Assembly: GCA_003075315.1 (NCBI GenBank)
Contig: QDFQ01000001.1
Span: forward strand, 496,001 to 560,000
Direction of reading: 5' to 3'
DNA: 64,000 nucleotides
From: Arthrobacter sp. TPD3018
GTDB lineage: Bacteria > Pseudomonadota > Alphaproteobacteria > Sphingomonadales > Sphingomonadaceae
Within the stretch, counting starts at the first letter, position 1. Each line of letters starts with the position of its first letter. Under the pieces are notes generated by a model. The model was not told the origin of the DNA. It worked only from the letters and a program-made list of their open reading frames with translations, and did not search any database. The translations under genes were made by a program, and so were the position numbers. This document shows, in pieces, positions 8,327 through 16,208 of this stretch.

Positions 8327-10174
8327 TTACGCCGCCTCGAGCGCCTCGGTCGCCTCCAGCCATTGCGCTTCGAGCGCGTCGATGCGGTCCTGTGCGTCGG
8401 CGCGGCGCTTCATCAAATCGCTCATGGCGAGCTTGGCGAAGCGCGGTTCGGCGGTCTTGGGATCGAACATGGCGCGATCGAGCGCGTTGCGTTCGGTGGT
8501 GAGCTTGGCGATCTCGGCTTCCGTATCGCGGATCGCCTTGCGGCGCGCCTTGTCGGCGTCGCGATCGATCGGCTTGGCCTTGTCCTTCTTGGCCTTCTTG
8601 TCTTCGGGCTGCTTGTCGCCGGCGAGGACGAAGGCGATGTAATCGTCGAGGCTGCCGTCGAATTCGCGCGCGGTGCCGCCGTCGACCAGCACGAGGCGGT
8701 CGGCGGTCATTTCCAGCATGTGGCGATCGTGGCTGACCAGCACGACGGCGCCGGTATAGGCGTTGAGCGCCTGGATCAGCGCCTCGCGCGCATCGACGTC
8801 GAGGTGGTTGGTCGGCTCGTCGAGGATCAGCATGTGCGGTGCGTCGCGGGTGATGAGCGCCAATGCGAGGCGCGCCTTTTCGCCGCCCGACATCTTGCCG
8901 ACCTTGCCCACCGCCTTGTCGCCCGAAAAGCCGAAGCGGCCGAGCTGCGCGCGCACCGCGGCGGGGCTGGCGCCGCGCATGATGCGGGTCATGTGTTCGA
9001 GCGGTGTGTCGTCGGCGTCGAGTTCCTCGACCTGATACTGGGTGAAATAGCCCACCTTCATCTTGCCGGTCGCGTTCATCTCGCCGTCCATCGGCGTCAG
9101 CTGCGCGGCGAGCAGGCGGGCGAGCGTGGTCTTGCCGTTGCCGTTGCGGCCCAGCAGCGCGACGCGATCGTCGGGGTCGAGGCGCATGTTGAGGCGCTTG
9201 AGGATCGGGGTTTCGGCATAGCCGACCGACGCCATGTCGAGCGTGATGAGCGGGGGCCTGAGCTCGCTGGGATCGGGGAAGTCGAACGACAGCGTCGGAT
9301 CGTTGGCGAGTTCGGCGATCGGCTGCATCTTCGCCAGCATCTTCTGCCGGCTCTGCGCCTGTTTGGCGGTGGAGGCGCGGGCCGAGTTGCGGGCGACGTA
9401 ATCCTGCAGCTTGGCGCGCTGCGCGTCCTGGTTCGCCTTGGCGGCGGCGAGCTGCGCCATGCGCTCGGCGCGCTGGCGTTCGAAGCTGTCGTAGCCGCCC
9501 GCGTAGAGCGTGATCTTGCCGTTCTGCAGGTGCAGGATGTGGTCGACGACGTTGTTGAGGAAATCGCGTTCGTGGCTGACGACGACGATCGTCGCCTTGT
9601 AGTTCACGAGGAAATCCTCGAGCCACATCACCGCTTCCAGATCGAGGTGGTTCGACGGTTCGTCGAGCAGCAGCAGGTCGGGCTGCGAGAAGAGCAGCGC
9701 GGCGAGCGCGACGCGCATCTTCCAGCCGCCCGAAAAGCTGTCCAAGGGGCGCTGCTGCATCTCTTCGTCGAAACCGAGGCCGAGCAGGATCTGCGCGGCG
9801 CGCATGGGCGCGGTATAGGCGTCGATCGCGATCAGGCGCTCGTAGACGTCGCCGAGCCGGTCGGGGTCTTCGCACGTCTCCGATTCGATCATCAGCGCGG
9901 CGCGCTCGACGTCGGCGGCGAGCACGGTGTCGAACGGCGTGGCGGTGCCCGAGGGGGCTTCCTGCGCGATATAGCCGAGGCGCGCGCCCTTGGGCATGTC
10001 GGCGCTGCCGTCATCGGGCTCGAGCATGCCGGCGATGACGCGGACGAGCGTCGACTTGCCGGCGCCGTTGCGGCCGATCAGGCCGACGCGGCTGCCGGGC
10101 GGCAGCGCCGCGGATGCGCCGTCGAGGATCGTGCGGCCGCCGAGGCGCACGGTGATGCCGTTGAGGTTGAGCAT
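8327..10174 (-). CDS. ABC-F family ATP-binding protein
   Basis: The 615-residue protein contains two ATPase domains in one chain and no membrane segments. Domain one has GRNGAGKST, SFSGGWKMR and LDEPSNHLD; domain two has GRNGNGKTT, MSGGEKARLALAL and LDEPTNHLD. They are joined by a charged linker, and a C-terminal coiled-coil-like tail rich in Lys, Asp and Ala follows. This is the ABC-F architecture (YheS/Uup type), whose members act on ribosomes rather than transport. It converges with the esterase-like gene with a nine-base gap. Confidence 0.93.
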   Translation of the reverse strand: MLNLNGITVRLGGRTILDGASAALPPGSRVGLIGRNGAGKSTLVRVIAGMLEPDDGSADMPKGARLGYIAQEAPSGTATPFDTVLAADVERAALMIESETCEDPDRLGDVYERLIAIDAYTAPMRAAQILLGLGFDEEMQQRPLDSFSGGWKMRVALAALLFSQPDLLLLDEPSNHLDLEAVMWLEDFLVNYKATIVVVSHERDFLNNVVDHILHLQNGKITLYAGGYDSFERQRAERMAQLAAAKANQDAQRAKLQDYVARNSARASTAKQAQSRQKMLAKMQPIAELANDPTLSFDFPDPSELRPPLITLDMASVGYAETPILKRLNMRLDPDDRVALLGRNGNGKTTLARLLAAQLTPMDGEMNATGKMKVGYFTQYQVEELDADDTPLEHMTRIMRGASPAAVRAQLGRFGFSGDKAVGKVGKMSGGEKARLALALITRDAPHMLILDEPTNHLDVDAREALIQALNAYTGAVVLVSHDRHMLEMTADRLVLVDGGTAREFDGSLDDYIAFVLAGDKQPEDKKAKKDKAKPIDRDADKARRKAIRDTEAEIAKLTTERNALDRAMFDPKTAEPRFAKLAMSDLMKRRADAQDRIDALEAQWLEATEALEAA

Positions 10175-10227
10175 GGCCGGCCCATAGCAGATGTTGCGTT
10201 GCAGCTAAAGCGGGCCGGAAGACGGGG

Positions 10228-10350
10228 TTCTCACGCGAAGACGCGAAGGCGCAAAGAGGGTGGGGCTCGGCGCCGCCGGTGTGCCCAAAGGGGGCCGGCG
10301 GGTGAGAGCCTGCGGCGCGCGCCCTTTGCGGCCTCGCGGCTTTGCGTGAA
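10228..10350. repeat. Inverted repeat of the GCGAAGACGCGAAG type
   Basis: The left arm TTCTCACGCGAAGACGCGAA is matched by a right arm ending GCGGCTTTGCGTGAA, about 60 bases apart. Related copies lie near 59.6 and 61.6 kb. It fills the gap between the ABC-F and XRE genes. Confidence 0.75.
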
Positions 10351-10354
10351 CCCT

Positions 10355-10918
10355 TTACAGCGACCGGATCAGGCGGACGGCTTGCGCGATCCAGGGGGGC
10401 GAGGGGATCGAGACGGGGCGGGCGGCGGGCGTGGGGGGGAGGACGAGCAGCGCCTCGCCGTCGATGCCGATGAGCCGCGCGAACAGGAAGCGGCCGGCGG
10501 GTTCGGGGAGCAGGATGTCGCGGTTGAGCGCCTGGGCGAAACCGTCGGGTGCGCGCAGGTCGCACCAGATTTCGTCGCCGGCGCGATAGTCGCCGACGCT
10601 GCCCGTCACCGATATGGCGATGCCGCCGTTGCTCGGCTGCGGCGCGGGGAGCGTCATTTCGCGGCGGGGCACATGGGTGCCGTCGCTGTCGAGCGTCGCC
10701 GCGACCGGTAGCGCGGTACGTTCGGGCAACGTCACCAGATCGGCGGGCGCGACTTCCAGCGCGGCGGCGATGCGGTTCAGCCAGTCGACCGAAACCGTCC
10801 GCGTGCCCGTCTCCAAACGGCCGATCGTCTGCGCGGTTGTTGGAGGGACGCACTTTTGCGCGACCTCTTCGAGGGTCAGTCCCTTGGCCCTACGTACTTG
10901 ACGGATCGCGGTAATCAT
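10355..10918 (-). CDS. XRE-family helix-turn-helix regulator
   Basis: The 187-residue protein has an N-terminal Cro/C1-type helix-turn-helix (TAIRQVRRAKGLTLEEVAQK then TIGRLETGTRTVSVDWLNRI) at residues 3-62. A beta-rich C-terminal half (residues 95-187) with DEIWCDLR and FARLIGIDGEALLVLPP resembles the peptidase-S24-like region of C1/LexA-type repressors. I cannot see a convincing Ser-Lys catalytic pair. It is divergent from the DUF6456 gene and may control it or itself. Confidence 0.85.
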   Translation of the reverse strand: MITAIRQVRRAKGLTLEEVAQKCVPPTTAQTIGRLETGTRTVSVDWLNRIAAALEVAPADLVTLPERTALPVAATLDSDGTHVPRREMTLPAPQPSNGGIAISVTGSVGDYRAGDEIWCDLRAPDGFAQALNRDILLPEPAGRFLFARLIGIDGEALLVLPPTPAARPVSIPSPPWIAQAVRLIRSL

Positions 10919-11011
10919 AGCGGCTCTCTAACCAGTGCGGTTATTTCGCTGTCCTACAACGTGCGCGATATGGCAAGCCCCCGCGACTCGGAAAGCGAAG
11001 GAGCGCGGGAT

Positions 11012-11443
11012 ATGCGGGAGCTGGTGGAGCGGACGATCGGCGATGCGCGGCGGGTGCGCGTGAACGTCGCGGAATCACCCCTGGGGTGGTTGAAGGCGCG
11101 AGGCATGGTGGACGCACGACAGTTCGAGGCGGGCGAGCGGCTGCGTGGCGATTACGAGACGGCGGCGTTGGGCCCGCGGGTGACGATGCGGTGGAGTGCG
11201 CGCGTCGATGGCGGGGCGGGCGAGGGGCTGGACCCGACGACCGCGCAGATTGCGGCGAAGCGGCGGTTCGATGCGGCGCTCGACGCGGCGGGCAAGGGCC
11301 TGTCGGATATCGCGTGGCGGACGATCTGTGCGGGCGAGGCGCTGCCGGTGGCGGAAAAGGCGCTCGGCTGGCCGGTGCGATCGGGGCGGCTGGTGCTGAC
11401 GCTGGCGCTCGACAGGCTTGCCGATCACTACCGGCTGGCCTGA
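11012..11443 (+). CDS. DUF6456 domain protein
   Basis: The 143-residue protein contains the conserved VNVAESPLGWLKARGMVD and the AAKRRFDAALDAAGKGLSDI and ALGWPVRSGRLVLTLALDRL blocks typical of DUF6456, a domain common in alphaproteobacterial small proteins with a DNA-linked role suggested but not proven. The start is preceded by AAGGAG at eight bases; an upstream ATG 14 codons earlier has no such site. It is transcribed away from the XRE gene. Its last codons and stop are duplicated immediately downstream. Confidence 0.8.
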   Translation: MRELVERTIGDARRVRVNVAESPLGWLKARGMVDARQFEAGERLRGDYETAALGPRVTMRWSARVDGGAGEGLDPTTAQIAAKRRFDAALDAAGKGLSDIAWRTICAGEALPVAEKALGWPVRSGRLVLTLALDRLADHYRLA

Positions 11444-11488
11444 CGGCCCGCCGGCTGGCCGATCACTATCGGCTGGCCTGACGGCGCG
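11415..11488 (+). repeat. Tandem duplication of the DUF6456 3' end
   Basis: Two 36-base copies (11415-11450 and 11453-11488) with a 38-base period differ at about three positions. The first encodes the final LADHYRLA and stop; the second repeats the same sequence beyond the stop codon. Confidence 0.8.
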
Positions 11489-11549
11489 CACGGGTGTAGG
11501 GCGCGCGCCGAGAAGAACATAAGTGGCACGGATACGTGCCGATGACGGG

Positions 11550-12503
11550 ATGGGTGCAGTGCGGTTCGACTTCGTGAAATGTCATGGGTCCGGCAACGAT
11601 TTTCCGTTGATCGACGCGCGGGCGCTGTCGCTGAGCGACGCGGAGTGGGCGGCGGTGGCGCGGGCGCTTGCCGACCGGCGTGGGCCGGTCGGCGGTGACG
11701 GGCTGCTGCTGCTCGGCCAAGGCATTGGAGATGCTGCGTTTTCGATGCGCATGTTCAATTCGGATGGCAGTGAGGCGGAAACGTGCCTGAACGGGCTGCG
11801 CTGCGTGGCGCGGGCGGGGTTCGAGGCGCTGGGGATCGATGCCGCCGACGTGTCGCTGAAGACGTCGACGGCCTATGTCGAGCGCGATGCCGATGTGGCG
11901 CCGGGCGTGTACACGGTGCGCGAGACGGCGGGGCCGGCGGGGCTGGATGCGGCGGCGTGGCCGCTGACCGGCGCCGGGCCGCGGATCGTCGAGGCGGCGG
12001 TGCCGCCGCTGGGGAGCGCGCGGTTGTTCACCGCGGTATCGATGCCCAATCCGCATCTGGTGACGTTCGTCGATGCGGTGGACGAGGCGGAGCTGGTCGC
12101 CGTGGGCGAGCGGTGCGAAGCGGCACCGGCATGGTTGCCCAATCGCGCGAATGTGTCGTTCGTCGAGGTGCGCGGTGGCGATCTGTTCGTGCGGACGTTC
12201 GAACGCGGCGTCGGGCTGACCGACAGCTGCGGCAGCGCAATGGCGGCGTCGAGCTTTGCGGCCTGCCTGACCGGGCGACTGGCCTATGGCGCGCCCATCA
12301 CGGTGTTCAACAAGGGCGGGCTGGTGCGTGCGGTCGTCGCCGAGAACGCGATGGTCAGCCTGTCGGGCAATGCGACCTGGGAATGGCGCGGATCGGTCGA
12401 TGTCGACCTGGCGACGGAGCAGGCGGGAAGCTTGCGCGTTGAGGGTCATGCCGATGCGGAGATCGCCGCCTGGGCGCAGTTAGCCGACGCCGCGAGCCGC
12501 TGA
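11550..12503 (+). CDS. dapF: Diaminopimelate epimerase
   Basis: The 317-residue protein matches DapF, which interconverts LL- and meso-diaminopimelate for lysine and peptidoglycan synthesis. The family start FVKCHGSGNDFPLID, the FNSDGSEAETCLNGLRCVAR block with the first catalytic cysteine, and RGVGLTDSCGSAMA-like context with the second (residues SCGSAM) are visible. The usual CGNG is CLNG here and the usual CGSGA is CGSAM, a deviation from the textbook motifs. ATG was chosen over a GTG nine codons upstream because it is where the family alignment begins. Confidence 0.88.
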   Translation: MGAVRFDFVKCHGSGNDFPLIDARALSLSDAEWAAVARALADRRGPVGGDGLLLLGQGIGDAAFSMRMFNSDGSEAETCLNGLRCVARAGFEALGIDAADVSLKTSTAYVERDADVAPGVYTVRETAGPAGLDAAAWPLTGAGPRIVEAAVPPLGSARLFTAVSMPNPHLVTFVDAVDEAELVAVGERCEAAPAWLPNRANVSFVEVRGGDLFVRTFERGVGLTDSCGSAMAASSFAACLTGRLAYGAPITVFNKGGLVRAVVAENAMVSLSGNATWEWRGSVDVDLATEQAGSLRVEGHADAEIAAWAQLADAASR

Positions 12504-12586
12504 CCCGTCCCAGACCTGATCCAGTTGAAGGCGAGGTCCGTCCCTTTGGGCGCATCCTCCTGTATCGCTTAGAGAAAAGTATCACG

Positions 12587-12772
12587 ATGCGTGACGATTC
12601 GAACTATTTCTACGACCGGGCCGAAACCGAGCTCGAACTGGCGCAGCGCGCCACCCACCCGCTGGCGGTGCGCGCGCATTACATCATCGCCAACCATTAT
12701 CTCGACCGCTGCTATGGCGGGCCGCCGGACGATGCTGCCGCGGCGCCCGCCGACGAGGGCGATGCCGCCTGA
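12587..12772 (+). CDS. Small conserved-type protein of unknown function
   Basis: The 61-residue product (MRDDSNYFYDRAETELELAQ at the start, then a helix with AVRAHYIIANHYLDRCYGG) is predicted largely helical with an acidic, alanine-rich tail and no signal peptide. I recognise this kind of sequence as a common sphingomonad hypothetical but know no function. GAAAAG-like purines precede the ATG. A shifted reading frame over the same bases is basic and unlikely. Confidence 0.65.
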   Translation: MRDDSNYFYDRAETELELAQRATHPLAVRAHYIIANHYLDRCYGGPPDDAAAAPADEGDAA

Positions 12773-12865
12773 CCCTGGCGGGTGACCGGCCGGTGCCGTG
12801 CTTGGCGTGACACCGACCGGGTGAACCCTCGCGAGTCCCATGCGTTGCAGGGCAGCGAGGTAGGA

Positions 12866-13183
12866 ATGGCGGACGAGGCGCAAGATCCGACGCCCGGTGG
12901 GCATGGTCCGGGCGATACGGAAGTACGGGCGGGCACGCGGGCGGACGACGGTCCGGAGGGGAAGTTATACCCGGTGGCGGTCGCGTTGCGCGCCACCTTC
13001 GATGCCGACAATCACGCGACGTTGAGCCGCGACGTGACCGGGCTGATGCTCGACCTGTCGCGCGTGCCGTTCGAACCGCACGAATTCGAACCCCTGCTGC
13101 GCCCGCTGGCGCCACCGCCGCCGGCCGGGTGGCTGGCGCGCGCACGGCTCGCGTTGCGCCGGTTGCGCGAGGCGCGGGGCTGA
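12866..13183 (+). CDS. Hypothetical protein
   Basis: I do not recognise this 105-residue protein. The first 35 residues are acidic and glycine-rich, the middle (YPVAVALRATFDADNHATLS) is an ordinary folded-looking segment, and the end is proline-rich followed by an arginine-rich helix. It has no signal peptide. The ATG is preceded by GAGGTAGG. It runs toward the PAS regulator and the two genes end about nine bases apart. Confidence 0.6.
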   Translation: MADEAQDPTPGGHGPGDTEVRAGTRADDGPEGKLYPVAVALRATFDADNHATLSRDVTGLMLDLSRVPFEPHEFEPLLRPLAPPPPAGWLARARLALRRLREARG

Positions 13184-13192
13184 GCGTGCCGC

Positions 13193-13900
13193 TCAGGCGG
13201 GAACGCGCGGTCCCTGCAATTCCGACCCGAGCGAGCTGAACAGCGCCTCGATCAGCGACAGCGCGAGCGGCGACAGGCGAATGGGCGTCGAAGGGCCGAG
13301 CGCGCCCGGCGCCTCCATCTCGGCGAAGCCCGCGTCGATCAGCGCCAGGATCCAGCGGTTGGCTAGCGCCTGTGACGTGCTGATCCGCTTGGCGAGTTCG
13401 GCTGCCGTCACCGAGCTCGCCTCCGCCTCTGCCAGATAGGCGATCAACAGGATCTCGCAGGCGGGATTGCCGGCCAGCGCCGGGCCGAACGCGCGCTTGC
13501 TGCCACTGACCGCGTGCAGGAACACCCGCGCCATCCGCCAATACGCATGGACCGATTCGGTTTCGGCATGGCGGCACAGCAGGCGGGCGCTGAGGACGAG
13601 CACGGCGGCATCGCCCGGGCCCAGCCGTGAGACGGTGACGTTGATCCAGACGACCCCGCCATTGGCCTGCATACAGCGCAACGTGCCGCGATGCGTCTTC
13701 TGGCTGGGATCGCGCCATGCGGTCTGCAGGAACGCGTCGGCGATCAGCCGTTCGGTCGGATGGGCGAATTCGCTGGCCGGACGTCCGATCACCGCATCGC
13801 GCCCGACACCGACGAGCGCGGCATAGCCATCGTCGATATCGACGATGTCCCTGCGGCGATTGATCAGCGCATGGCCGATATGTCCTGAACGATACGGCAT
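13193..13900 (-). CDS. PAS-domain and winged-helix regulator divergent from the GTA cluster
   Basis: The 235-residue protein has an N-terminal PAS domain (about residues 8-110, with IDDGYAALVGVGRDAVIGRP and GGVVWINVTVSRL) and a C-terminal helix-turn-helix (about 160-205, AAELAKRISTSQALANRWIL) of MarR-like look. The residues before the HTH are helical and may dimerise. It is transcribed away from the GTA structural genes with 265 bases between, and is the only regulatory gene next to them, so I infer a role in controlling the GTA. It is not the GafA or GafYZ regulator known in other alphaproteobacteria. Confidence 0.75.
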   Translation of the reverse strand: MPYRSGHIGHALINRRRDIVDIDDGYAALVGVGRDAVIGRPASEFAHPTERLIADAFLQTAWRDPSQKTHRGTLRCMQANGGVVWINVTVSRLGPGDAAVLVLSARLLCRHAETESVHAYWRMARVFLHAVSGSKRAFGPALAGNPACEILLIAYLAEAEASSVTAAELAKRISTSQALANRWILALIDAGFAEMEAPGALGPSTPIRLSPLALSLIEALFSSLGSELQGPRVPA

Positions 13901-14034
13901 AGGCTACGATAGCGGCCTTTCGTGGCAAAATGAAACCCGTTGTCCGACTATAGTGGCTTGATAGCATATCTTGTGTCCGGCCGTGTCGATCCAGGGATAG
14001 GCTCCGCGCGGGTAACCCATATGGTACAATTCGC

Positions 14035-14063
14035 TTGACATCGTCACGCTCATTCGGTACATA
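14035..14063 (+). promoter_or_regulatory. Candidate promoter for the GTA cluster
   Basis: TTGACA is followed by exactly 17 bases and then TACATA, giving a perfect -35 and a partial -10 about 100 bases before the first GTA gene. The local sequence is AT-richer than its surroundings. No other gene lies between it and the small terminase. Confidence 0.45.
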
Positions 14064-14165
14064 ACGGGAACGCTGAAGAATTGCGAGTCGGGCCGGGGCG
14101 GCGGGGATCGATCCCCGCCGCGCTCGGCCCGCTGCGTTTCGGGGCAGGGCGAGGGGGATGAGCGT

Positions 14166-14699
14166 ATGGGCACGGAGCGGTCGATGGCGGAGGCCGACGA
14201 AAGGCGCGAGGCAGCGGGGGCGCTCATCGCGCGAGGCATGCGGCCGACCAAACGCTGGGCGCGGTGGAATGCAGCGATGCGCGACACGTTCTTCGCGCAT
14301 CTTGCCGGAAGTTGTAACATCGCCGCATCGGCTGCCGCGATCGGCGTCAGTCCGTCGCAGGTGCAGCACAGGCGCCGGACCAACCCGCAGTTCGCGGCCC
14401 TGTGGGCGGATGCGATCGAGGCGGGCTACCAGCTACTCGAGATGCGGTTGCTCGGCTATGTGCTGGCGGGCGGTGGCGAGACGATCGCGCCCGATGATCC
14501 GGATGCTTTGGGGCCGGTGCATTGGGAAGGGGCGATCAAGCTGCTGACCATCCACCACGCGCGGCGGGAGGGGCGGGGCAAGCCATCCGGCCCGGCGCCC
14601 AAAGCGGCGACGCGAGAGGATACGGATGCGGCGATCGTGGCGCGGCTGGCGGCGCTGGCGGCGCGCCGGACCAAGGCGCTGCCGATGGGTGGCGCATGA
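14166..14699 (+). CDS. GTA small terminase subunit-like protein (gp1)
   Basis: The 177-residue protein directly precedes the large terminase, as gp1 does in the Rhodobacter GTA. It carries a helix-turn-helix (FFAHLAGSCNIAASAAAIGV then SPSQVQHRRRTNPQFAALWA) at about residues 45-85, followed by a helical region and an alanine-rich tail. Small terminases recognise DNA and feed the large subunit; GTA versions are thought to have lost sequence specificity. Its stop codon overlaps the ATG of the next gene (ATGA). Confidence 0.8.
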   Translation: MGTERSMAEADERREAAGALIARGMRPTKRWARWNAAMRDTFFAHLAGSCNIAASAAAIGVSPSQVQHRRRTNPQFAALWADAIEAGYQLLEMRLLGYVLAGGGETIAPDDPDALGPVHWEGAIKLLTIHHARREGRGKPSGPAPKAATREDTDAAIVARLAALAARRTKALPMGGA

Positions 14700-16027
14700 G
14701 CCGGCAGCGGGAGCCGATCGACGCCATAAAGGTGCTTGCCGGGCTTACGCCGGACGATCGGGACTATGTGATGCGCGGCCTGACACCGGCGATGCGGCGC
14801 GAGCTGTCGGAACGCTGGATCGGGGGCTGGGCGCGGGCGGGACAGGCGCCGCCGGAGGGGGACTGGCGGATCTGGCTGATCCGCGCCGGGCGCGGCTTCG
14901 GCAAGACGCGCGCGGGTGCGGAATGGGTGACGGCGCTGGCGGCGGACAAGGATGCGGCGATCGCGCTGGTCGGCGCGACCGAGGCGGACGTGCGGCGGGT
15001 GATGATCGACGGGCCGAGCGGGCTGCGCGCGGTAGCCAAGACGGGCAAGGTGCCGCGCTATACGATCCACAAGGGCGAGGTGCGCTGGCCCAGCGGGGCG
15101 GTCGCCTATGTCTATTCGGCCGATGCGCCCGAGCAGCTGCGCGGGCCGGAGCATAGCGCCGCCTGGTGCGACGAACTGGCCAAATGGCGACGCGGCGATG
15201 CCGCCTGGGACAATCTGATGATGGGGCTGCGGCGGGGGGCTGCCCCGCGCGTGCTGGTGACAACGACGCCGCGGCCGACCAATCTGATGAAGCGCGTGCT
15301 GCGATCGAAGGGGCTGGTCGAGACGCGGGGGGCGACGCGCGACAATCCGCTCCTGCCACAGGTGTTCGTCGACCATATCGAGCAGGCCTATGCCGGCACC
15401 GCGCTGGGGCGGCAGGAGCTGGACGGCGAGATGGTCGAGGATCTGGCCGGCGCCTTGTGGTCGCGTGCGCTGCTGGAAACGTGCCGGGGCGATGTGCCCG
15501 ACGATCTGGTGCGCGTGGTGGTCGGTGTCGATCCGCCGGCGGGGGGACTGGAGGACGGCACGGCGGGCGATGCGTGCGGGATCGTCGCGGTCGGGCTGGA
15601 CGGCGACGGCGTCGCGCATGTGCTCGGCGATGCGAGCGTCTCGGCCGCGTCGCCCGAGGGCTGGGCGCGGGCGGTGGCGGGTTGCGCCGCGCAACATCGC
15701 GCCGATCGGGTGGTGGCGGAGGCCAATCAGGGCGGGGCGATGGTGCGATCGGTGCTGATGGCCGCCGACGTGACCCTGCCGCTGACGCTGGTGCGCGCAA
15801 GCCGGGGGAAGGTGGCGCGGGCCGAGCCGGTGGCGACGCTCTATATGCGCGGGCGCGTGCGGCATTGCGGCCGGTTCGCCGCGCTGGAGGACGAGATGTG
15901 CGGGCTGATGGCCGGGGGCGGCTATCAGGGGCCGGGCCGCTCGCCGGATCGCGCGGATGCGTTGGTGTGGGCGGTGAGCGAGCTGATGCTGCGGCCGCAT
16001 GGGAAGGCGGGCGTGCGGGGGCTGTAG
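14696..16027 (+). CDS. GTA large terminase subunit (gp2)
   Basis: The 443-residue packaging motor has an N-terminal ATPase with the Walker A-like RAGRGFGKTRAG (about residues 63-74) and Walker B-like AAWCDELAKW (about 155). The C-terminal nuclease shows acidic motifs VVGVDPPAGG, VVAEANQGG and SPDRADALVWAVSELML. It packages host DNA into capsids in a GTA. The chosen ATG overlaps the preceding stop; an upstream in-frame extension overlaps the small terminase and was rejected. Confidence 0.95.
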   Translation: MSRQREPIDAIKVLAGLTPDDRDYVMRGLTPAMRRELSERWIGGWARAGQAPPEGDWRIWLIRAGRGFGKTRAGAEWVTALAADKDAAIALVGATEADVRRVMIDGPSGLRAVAKTGKVPRYTIHKGEVRWPSGAVAYVYSADAPEQLRGPEHSAAWCDELAKWRRGDAAWDNLMMGLRRGAAPRVLVTTTPRPTNLMKRVLRSKGLVETRGATRDNPLLPQVFVDHIEQAYAGTALGRQELDGEMVEDLAGALWSRALLETCRGDVPDDLVRVVVGVDPPAGGLEDGTAGDACGIVAVGLDGDGVAHVLGDASVSAASPEGWARAVAGCAAQHRADRVVAEANQGGAMVRSVLMAADVTLPLTLVRASRGKVARAEPVATLYMRGRVRHCGRFAALEDEMCGLMAGGGYQGPGRSPDRADALVWAVSELMLRPHGKAGVRGL

Positions 16028-16051
16028 GGCGGGCCGTCGTCCACGTTTCCT

Positions 16052-16156
16052 CGTCATCCCGGCGCACGCCGGGATCCATGGAGGGGGTGGGGTCGGTGAT
16101 GCGCGCCTACGCTGGCGGCGGGCGTCCATGGATCCCGGCGTGCGCCGGGATGACGA
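16052..16156. repeat. Composite inverted repeat inside the GTA cluster
   Basis: The units begin CGTCATCCCGGCGCACGCCG and end CGCCGGGATGACG, with about 50 bases between. The pair lies between the large terminase and portal genes and would form a large hairpin in the cluster transcript. Confidence 0.85.
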
Positions 16157-16208
16157 GGGAGGGGGCGTGGCCTCGCCATTGCCGGAACGACATTATGGGA
16201 GATTCAAC

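Noticed and set aside
8363..10711. Very long plus-strand open frame opposite the ABC-F gene
   Set aside because: It is an antisense shadow: the opposite strand has two Walker A and B pairs and the typical ABC-F arrangement.
14057..14071. LexA-like site (GTAC-N7-GAAC) overlapping the candidate GTA promoter
   Set aside because: One half-site has a mismatch to the alphaproteobacterial GAAC-N7-GAAC pattern, and such partial matches are expected by chance, so it was not listed as a feature.
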